Positions 6,147 through 10,332 of a stretch of DNA of 10,332 nucleotides are shown here, in pieces. The position numbers and the translations under genes were made by a program. A model generated the notes under the pieces. That model was not told where the DNA came from, made no database searches, and saw only the letters and a list, made by a program, of their open reading frames with translations. This stretch comes from an uncultured Microbacterium sp. (GTDB taxonomy: Bacteria; Actinomycetota; Actinomycetes; Actinomycetales; Microbacteriaceae). Each line of letters opens with the position of its first letter. Position 1 is the first letter of the stretch. Location: positions 1-10,332 of the forward strand of contig CALANM010000191.1 of assembly GCA_937926065.1 (NCBI GenBank), written 5' to 3'.

Positions 6147-7250
6147 ATGACGACGCGGATTCCGGCGACCATGCGGGCCGCCGTGCTGCATGGTCGCCGG
6201 GATCTGCGCTTCGAAGAGGTCGCGACGCCCGCGCCGGCTCGCGGCGAGCTGCTGCTCGAGGTGACGGCGGTGGGGGTGTGCGGCACGGATGCCGGCGAGT
6301 GGGCGCATGGCCCGAAGCTCCTGCCGATCGACGTGCCGCATCCGGTGACCGGCCACGTCGGGCCGCTCACGATGGGCCATGAGTTCGCGGGCCGCGTCGT
6401 GGCCGTCGGCGACGACGTCGATCCCGGCTGGCTCGGGCGGCTCGCGGCATCCTGCGGCGCGGCGCCCTGCGGCGAGTGCGAGCTGTGCCGCAGCGGTCGC
6501 TCGAACGTCTGCCGCCGCTACTCCTCCGTCGGCCTGCACCGCCCCGGTGCGCTCGCTCGCTACGTGACCGCGCCGGTCGAGAGCTGCGTCGATGCCGGCG
6601 CCTGGGGGCTCGACGAGCATGAGGCGGCCCTCGTGCAGCCGATGTCGATCGCGGTGCACTCCGCGCGGCGCTCCGGCGTCCGCGCCGGCGACATCGCCGT
6701 CGTTCAGGGCGTCGGCGGGATCGGCGCCTTCCTCATCCATGTGCTCGTCGACCTGGGCGCACGTGTCGTCGCCGTCGACCTCGATCCCGTCAGGCTCGAG
6801 CTCGCCCGTGAGCTGGGCGCCGACGTCGTCATCCGCGGCGGCACCGAGACCGCGGCCGCGGAGATCTCGGCGACGTGGGGCGAGGCGCTGCCCGTCTTCT
6901 TCGAAGTCACAGGGTCGCAGCGGGGCATGGACCTCGCGATCGAGATCGTGCCGATGGGAACGACGATCGTGGCCGTGGGCATCGCGAAGGCGCCGGCGCC
7001 CGTCGATCTCGGCCGGGTGACGGTACGGGAGCTCACGATCGTCGGCACCAACGCGATGGTCCGCGAGACCGACCTCGATGACGCCGCCCGCCTGGTCGCC
7101 GCGCGCGCGAAACGGTGGGGCATCGTCGCGCCTGAGCCGATCCCTTTCGAACGGCTGGTCGACGACGCGCTCCTCCCGATCGCGGAGGGGCGCCCGCCTG
7201 CCGTCAAGTCGCTCGTCCTCCCGCCCGTCGAAGGGTCGGCGACCGACTGA
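6147..7250 (+). CDS. Zinc-dependent medium-chain alcohol dehydrogenase (butanediol/sorbitol dehydrogenase-like)
   Basis: This 367-aa MDR-family enzyme should oxidise a secondary alcohol or polyol with NAD. Catalytic-zinc ligands are Cys45 (GVCGTD) and His78-Glu79 (MGHEF). The structural-zinc cysteines are Cys108, Cys111, Cys114 and Cys122. The segment HPVTGHVGPLTMGHEF, with an extra loop before GHE, resembles 2,3-butanediol dehydrogenases. GVGGIG (188-193) and Asp211 at the end of the second strand indicate an NAD-binding Rossmann fold. Gln164 (LVQPMS) replaces the Glu usual in the VEPL motif of sorbitol/butanediol relatives. The ATG at 6147 lies 4 nt after the previous stop but has no clear SD; the ATG at 6171, giving 359 aa and starting MRAAVLHG, is a possible alternative. 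It is probably the last gene of the operon. Alternatives include threonine or idonate dehydrogenases. Confidence 0.9.
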   Translation: MTTRIPATMRAAVLHGRRDLRFEEVATPAPARGELLLEVTAVGVCGTDAGEWAHGPKLLPIDVPHPVTGHVGPLTMGHEFAGRVVAVGDDVDPGWLGRLAASCGAAPCGECELCRSGRSNVCRRYSSVGLHRPGALARYVTAPVESCVDAGAWGLDEHEAALVQPMSIAVHSARRSGVRAGDIAVVQGVGGIGAFLIHVLVDLGARVVAVDLDPVRLELARELGADVVIRGGTETAAAEISATWGEALPVFFEVTGSQRGMDLAIEIVPMGTTIVAVGIAKAPAPVDLGRVTVRELTIVGTNAMVRETDLDDAARLVAARAKRWGIVAPEPIPFERLVDDALLPIAEGRPPAVKSLVLPPVEGSATD

Positions 7251-7356
7251 GCCGTACGCCTCGGCATCCGCCGCGGACAGTCTGCATTCGCGGGAATGAA
7301 TGTCGGTGCGAGGCGGGTTGCACCCGTCAGACATCCGTCACGCGAAAGGATCAACC
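7251..7356. other. Intergenic gap with small inverted repeats, no clear promoter
   Basis: This 106-bp gap breaks the tight gene packing. It holds CGGC-ATCC-GCCG (7262-7273), CATTC-GCGG-GAATG (7285-7298) and CGGGT-TGC-ACCCG (7314-7326). The first could be a weak terminator for the upstream operon; the other two look more like protein-binding dyads. I see no convincing -35/-10 pair. The SD GAAAGGA (7344-7350) serves the next gene. Confidence 0.35.
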
Positions 7357-7995
7357 ATGGCCACCATCGCCGTCATCGGGGGCACCGGCTACGCCGGGCG
7401 CAACATCGTCGCCGAAGCCGTCCGTCGCGGGCACACCGTGCTCTCGATCGCGCGTCATACGCCGTCGGAGCGCGTCGAAGGCGCCACGTACGTCGAGGCA
7501 TCGCTGCTCGATGTCCCCGCCCTGGCCGAGCAGCTCGCCGGCGTCGACGTCGTGATCGTGGCGGTCGCTCCCCGCGGCGACATGCTCGGACTCGTGCGAC
7601 CCAACCTGGCGGCGCTGTTCTCTCAGCTTCCCGAGGGGGTGCGCGTCGGCGTCATCGGCGGTGCAGGCGGCAGCCTCGTCGCCCCCGGCGGACCCCGGGT
7701 GGTCGACAGCGGATTCCCCGAGGCGTTCAAGGCCGAGGCGCTCGAGGCGATCGGCGTGCTGGAAGACCTGCAGGCGGACGAGTCGGGCCTCGACTGGTTC
7801 TTCGTGCACCCGGCAGGCGGCTTCGGCGCCTGGAACCCGGGGGAGCGCACAGGGGAGTACCGCATCGGCGGCGACGTCATCGTGACCGACGAGGCAGGCG
7901 AGTCCTACATCTCGGGCCCCGACCTCGCCGTCGCCGTGCTCGACGAGGTCGAGCAGCCGAAGCATTCGCGCCAGCGCTTCACCGTCGGCTACTGA
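7357..7995 (+). CDS. Atypical SDR, NAD(P)H-binding oxidoreductase (COG2910/YwnB-like)
   Basis: This 212-aa protein has the extended-type dinucleotide motif GGTGYAG (8-14) directly after the first strand, followed by a second strand ending in ARH. The strand VDVVIVAV, the GGAGGSL stretch and HPAGGFG (151-157) follow. The C-terminus RQRFTVGY matches the ending typical of the YwnB/COG2910 group of putative NAD(P)H-flavin reductase-like proteins (biliverdin reductase B-like atypical SDRs). No YxxxK catalytic pair of classical SDRs is apparent, as expected for this group. The start at 7357 is chosen because SD GAAAGGA (7344-7350) lies 6 nt upstream and the Rossmann strand begins at once; an in-frame ATG at 7300 would add 19 unconserved residues. 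Reaction and substrate are unknown. It may belong to the upstream operon, but the 106-bp gap leaves this open. Confidence 0.86.
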   Translation: MATIAVIGGTGYAGRNIVAEAVRRGHTVLSIARHTPSERVEGATYVEASLLDVPALAEQLAGVDVVIVAVAPRGDMLGLVRPNLAALFSQLPEGVRVGVIGGAGGSLVAPGGPRVVDSGFPEAFKAEALEAIGVLEDLQADESGLDWFFVHPAGGFGAWNPGERTGEYRIGGDVIVTDEAGESYISGPDLAVAVLDEVEQPKHSRQRFTVGY

Positions 7996-8008
7996 CGCGC
8001 GAGCGTCA
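7993..8008. terminator. Compact bidirectional hairpin between convergent genes, containing both stop codons
   Basis: TGACGC (7993-7998) and GCGTCA (8003-8008) form a perfect 6-bp stem around GCGA. On the + strand the loop is a GNRA tetraloop. The TGA of the + gene opens the left arm and the TGA of the - gene is the complement of the right arm end. There is no T-tract, so terminator function is inferred from position and symmetry. Confidence 0.5.
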
Positions 8009-8320
8009 CGCGGTGAGTGCGCCCTCTGCGACCGGCAGCTGCGCCGCGTGACGGTCCGCGATCATCCACCCCAGATGCGCCTCATAGACGGCCTTGTGGG
8101 CGGGATGGTCGAGGTAGGCGGCGAGGGCTGACTCGTCGTCGACGATCGCCGCGACCGCGTAGTCGGCGGCGCTCGGACGCACGCGCAGGTTCGCGCCGGC
8201 CACATACGAGCGCAGCTCGGGGATGCCGGCGGCCATCTCGGTCAGCGCGGTCGTCAGGCGGTCGACGTCGTCGTCGGTCACCGAGTCGACCCAGGTGAAC
8301 ATCGCCAGGTGCAGGATCAC
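8006..8320 (-). CDS. Dabb-family (stress-responsive A/B barrel domain) small protein
   Basis: This 104-aa protein has the size and pattern of a single ferredoxin-like Dabb domain: ILHLAMFTW as first strand, a helix of alternating Asp/Leu residues, a central ADYAVAAIVDD strand, and the signature YLDHPAHKAVYE with His72 and His75. Dabb proteins form dimeric alpha/beta barrels; members include plant stress proteins, polyketide cyclases and many bacterial proteins without known function, so activity cannot be assigned. The start is the GTG at 8320, with a strong SD GAAGGAG (plus coordinates 8326-8332) 5 nt upstream. Upstream in-frame extension to 8389 would run into the neighbouring gene and lacks conservation. 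It follows the DUF4032 gene by 25 bp on the same strand and is probably co-transcribed with it. Confidence 0.88.
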   Translation of the reverse strand: MILHLAMFTWVDSVTDDDVDRLTTALTEMAAGIPELRSYVAGANLRVRPSAADYAVAAIVDDESALAAYLDHPAHKAVYEAHLGWMIADRHAAQLPVAEGALTA

Positions 8321-8345
8321 GGGCTCTCCTTCGTGTCGGAACGGC

Positions 8346-9653
8346 TCAGACCAGGTCGCGCCAGTCGACGCCCTCGTCTTCCTCTTCATCGATCTGGATC
8401 GCGCCGGTCACCACCGGCAGCGCCATCGTCTCGGTGGGCGGGCCCATCACGGTCGCCTCGTCGCGGCGGTGGCGCAGAACGTCGTCGATGTACGACGAGA
8501 CCACCTCGGCGATCGGCACCGACTTGCCCCGGGCCTGAGACATGTACCAGCGGTGCTCGAGCACCTGGTGGAACACCTCCGCCGGCTCCAGCTTGGCGCG
8601 CAGGTCATAGGGGATCGCCTTGATGACGGGCTCGAAGACACGCGTCAGCCACTCGTGCGCCACCATCTCCTCGTCGGAGCCCAGGCGCGACACGCGCGCG
8701 CGGAACTCGTCCATGTCATTCAGGAGCCTTCGCGCCTGGTTCTCCTGCACGTCGAGACCCGTCAGGCGCAGCAGACGACGCTGGTGATGCCCGGCATCCA
8801 CGACCTTCGGCTGGATCGACACGCGCGTGCCGTCGGCGATCGTCTGGATCGACATCTCGTCGATGTCGAAGCCGAGGTCGTTGAGCCTGTGCACGCGCTC
8901 GGTGATGCGCCACGACTCGTTGACGGGGAAGGTCTCCTGATCGTTGAGGGCGCCCCACAGCGACCAGTACGACGACATGATGCGGTCGGCGATCTGCACG
9001 GCGTCGATGCCGCGCTCCAGACGCCCGCCGGCTTCGAGGTCCATGAGCTCGCCGGCGATGTTGGTGCGAGCGACATCGAGGTCGTGCTCCCGCTGGCCCC
9101 GCGTGAGGCCGCGCTCGTGGAGCTCGCCCGTCTCGGCGTCGACGAGGTAGGCGGCGAACGCCCCGGCATCCCGTCGGAACAGCGTGTTCGACAGCGAGAC
9201 GTCGCCCCAGAAGAAGCCGATGTTGTGCAGGCGCACGAGCAGCACCGCAAGGGCGTCGACGAGGCGGCCGGCGGTGTCGGGGCGCAGGACCTGCGTGAAC
9301 AGGGCCCGGTAGGGGAGCGAGAAGCGCAGATGCGCGGTCACGAGCGCGGCCGGCAGCGGCTCGCCCTTGGGGGTGCGGCGGCCGTCGATGACGGCGACGC
9401 GCTCCACGCACGGCACGTCGAGCCGCGCGAGCGCGCCGAGCATCTCGTACTCGCGGCGGGCCATCTCGGCGGTCGTCTCCTTGACGGCGACGACGCGGCC
9501 CGAGAGGTTGGCGAAGCGCACCAGGTGACGCGAGATGCCCTTGGGCAGCGACACGATCGTCTCGCTCGTCCACTCTTCGAGCGGCGTCGACCACGGCAGC
9601 GCCAGCAGGCCGGCATCCACGCTCCTGGCGGTGATGGTCAGCGACTCCACCAC
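8346..9653 (-). CDS. DUF4032 protein with N-terminal Kdo/WaaP-type kinase-like domain
   Basis: This 435-aa protein is of unknown function. The N-terminal half has protein-kinase-like landmarks in order: VVAVKE with Lys58 (ATP-anchoring lysine position), Glu68/Glu70 in the following helix, the catalytic-loop-like HNIGFFWGDVSLSN with His143, Asp151 and Asn156, and YLVDAETGE with Asp172 at the metal-binding (DFG-like) position. This resembles the lipopolysaccharide core kinase (Kdo/WaaP) family, so phosphotransfer is plausible but unproven. The C-terminal half (about 216-385) matches what I know as DUF4032 in actinobacteria, ending in an acidic tail (IDEEEDEGVDW). The start is the GTG at 9653; SD GAAGGG (plus 9660-9665) sits 6 nt upstream. 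Codon 2 is also GTG, so the start could shift by one codon. Actinobacteria lack LPS, so the acceptor must be something else. Confidence 0.85.
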   Translation of the reverse strand: MVESLTITARSVDAGLLALPWSTPLEEWTSETIVSLPKGISRHLVRFANLSGRVVAVKETTAEMARREYEMLGALARLDVPCVERVAVIDGRRTPKGEPLPAALVTAHLRFSLPYRALFTQVLRPDTAGRLVDALAVLLVRLHNIGFFWGDVSLSNTLFRRDAGAFAAYLVDAETGELHERGLTRGQREHDLDVARTNIAGELMDLEAGGRLERGIDAVQIADRIMSSYWSLWGALNDQETFPVNESWRITERVHRLNDLGFDIDEMSIQTIADGTRVSIQPKVVDAGHHQRRLLRLTGLDVQENQARRLLNDMDEFRARVSRLGSDEEMVAHEWLTRVFEPVIKAIPYDLRAKLEPAEVFHQVLEHRWYMSQARGKSVPIAEVVSSYIDDVLRHRRDEATVMGPPTETMALPVVTGAIQIDEEEDEGVDWRDLV

Positions 9654-9683
9654 GACGTTCCCTTCACTGCTCGCCGGTCACAA

Positions 9684-9721
9684 GCGGCGCGGCGCGGGGG
9701 TCCTGTGACCCGCCGCGCCGC
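9684..9721 (-). terminator. Strong GC-rich hairpin downstream of the UgpC-type ATPase gene
   Basis: GCGGCGCGGC (9684-9693) pairs with GCCGCGCCGC (9712-9721), and GGGTC (9698-9702) pairs with GACCC (9707-9711) around a 4-nt loop. A 4-nt bulge (9694-9697) sits on one side. It lies 21 bp after the ATPase stop (transcription leftward) and 30 bp before the DUF4032 start. Only a short TTG follows on the minus strand, so it may end transcription incompletely or just stabilise the message end. Confidence 0.65.
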
Positions 9722-9742
9722 GTCGTTCGTGCTTGTCGTATC

Positions 9743-10332
9743 TCAGGCCGAGGCGATCGCCTTGTCGGTGAGGCGCTCGCCGGTCTCGGCGTCGAAGACG
9801 TGCACGTGGCCGGGGACCGGCGCAAGCACGACCTTCTCGCCCGCGTTCGGGTGACGGCGGCCGTCGACGCGCGCGACCAGGTCGGTGCGCTTGCCGTTGA
9901 TGTCGGTGTGGCCGTACAGGTAGCCGTCAGCGCCGAGCTCCTCGACGAGGTCGACGTCGACCGTGATGCCCTGGCCGTCCTCCGGGTTGACGATGATGTC
10001 CTCGGGGCGGATGCCGATGGTCACCTGCGAGCCGTGCGCCTTGCCGAGCACGTCGGCCTCGACACCCACGACGGCGGTGCCGAAGCGGACGCCGCCCTCT
10101 GCCACGTCGGCGGAGAACAGGTTCATGGCGGGCGAGCCGATGAAGCCGGCGACGAACACGTTGTTCGGCTTCTCGTACAGGTCACGCGGCGTGCCGACCT
10201 GCTGCAGGATGCCGTCCTTGAGCACGGCGATGCGGTCGCCCATGGTGAGCGCCTCGGTCTGGTCGTGCGTGACGTACACGGTGGTGACGCCGAGGCGGCG
10301 CTGCAGCGACGCGATCTGCGTGCGGGTCTGGA
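9743..10332 (-). CDS. UgpC/MsmX-type sugar ABC transporter ATP-binding protein, C-terminal part (start outside window)
   Basis: The frame is open to the window edge; 195 residues before the TGA at 9743-9745 are visible. The visible part begins just after the expected Walker B region with QTRTQIASLQRRLG, then the switch-histidine motif VYVTHDQTEAL, GDRIAVLKDGILQQVGTP and FIGSPAMNL. A C-terminal OB/TOBE-like regulatory domain follows, with IGIRPEDI. This is the pattern of the CUT1-family ATPases (UgpC, MsmK/MsmX, MalK), which energise uptake of oligosaccharides or glycerol-3-phosphate and often serve several transporters. Walker A, signature and Walker B lie outside the window. No permease or binding-protein gene for a sugar importer is next to it here, which fits a shared, multi-task ATPase (inference). 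The gene is followed by a strong hairpin. Confidence 0.93.
   Translation of the reverse strand, partial: QTRTQIASLQRRLGVTTVYVTHDQTEALTMGDRIAVLKDGILQQVGTPRDLYEKPNNVFVAGFIGSPAMNLFSADVAEGGVRFGTAVVGVEADVLGKAHGSQVTIGIRPEDIIVNPEDGQGITVDVDLVEELGADGYLYGHTDINGKRTDLVARVDGRRHPNAGEKVVLAPVPGHVHVFDAETGERLTDKAIASA

Noticed and set aside
7262..7273. CGGC-ATCC-GCCG as terminator of the dehydrogenase operon
   Set aside because: The stem is only 4 bp with no T-tract; it is noted in the gap description but not called as a terminator.
7300..7356. Earlier ATG for the COG2910-type gene
   Set aside because: The added 19 residues are unlike the family and a strong SD sits just before the ATG at 7357.
8321..8389. 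Longer N-terminus for the Dabb protein
   Set aside because: It would overlap the end of the DUF4032 gene and include the SD of the GTG at 8320; the conserved domain starts directly at that GTG.
8223..9854. Long plus-strand open frame (543 codons) opposite DUF4032
   Set aside because: It crosses gene ends and the 9684-9721 hairpin, is rich in His/Arg/Asp/Val repeats, and lies opposite a gene with kinase-like motifs.
1..10332. Phage defence system, CRISPR, transposon, tRNA or integration site
   Set aside because: No direct-repeat arrays, transposase or integrase motifs, tRNA-like folds or composition shift were seen.

Overview
The window looks like a chromosome segment of a high-GC actinobacterium, most likely a member of the Microbacteriaceae (a Microbacterium-like genome). 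Pointers are the strong GC bias at third codon positions, GTG starts with purine-rich Shine-Dalgarno (SD) sites, a DUF4032 kinase-like protein, a UgpC/MsmX-type sugar-transporter ATPase, and frequent GGATGCC/GGCATCC words. The genus is an inference. No mobile element, CRISPR array, tRNA or rRNA is visible.

Left part (1-7250, + strand). The C-terminal end of a LacI-family regulator is followed by a sigma70-like promoter (TTGACT, 18 bp, TAAGAT). A perfect 14-bp LacI-type palindrome, TGCAATCGATTGCA, sits on the predicted transcription start. Next comes a tightly packed operon: a lipoprotein substrate-binding protein, a LivH-like permease, a fused LivM-LivG permease/ATPase, a LivF-like ATPase, a 3-hydroxyisobutyrate-dehydrogenase-like oxidoreductase, and a zinc-dependent butanediol/sorbitol-type dehydrogenase. 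Three of the junctions are ATGA stop/start overlaps. Inference: this is a LacI-controlled module that imports a small organic compound through a branched-chain-amino-acid-type (HAAT) ABC transporter and oxidises it with NAD(P)-dependent enzymes. The substrate cannot be read from the sequence; a hydroxylated or sugar-derived compound is as likely as an amino acid.

Middle (7251-8320). A 106-bp gap with small inverted repeats precedes an atypical SDR (COG2910/YwnB-like) on the + strand. It converges with a small Dabb-domain (A/B-barrel) protein on the - strand. The two stop codons lie in opposite arms of one perfect hairpin (7993-8008), which probably serves as a shared terminator.

Right part (8346-10332, - strand). 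A 435-aa DUF4032 protein with an N-terminal Kdo/WaaP-kinase-like domain lies 25 bp upstream of the Dabb gene and is probably co-transcribed with it. Upstream of that, beyond a strong GC-rich hairpin (9684-9721), is the C-terminal half of a UgpC/MsmX-type ATPase that runs off the window edge. This right part looks like conserved actinobacterial chromosome and seems unrelated to the left-hand operon.

The most interesting points are the LacI operator on a LIV-type transporter/dehydrogenase operon of unknown substrate, a CxxC motif in the expected ligand-pocket strand of the binding protein, an SD site in the loop of a small hairpin, a Gln where the zinc dehydrogenase family usually has a metal-site Glu, the shared-stop palindrome, and the over-abundant GGATGCC word.
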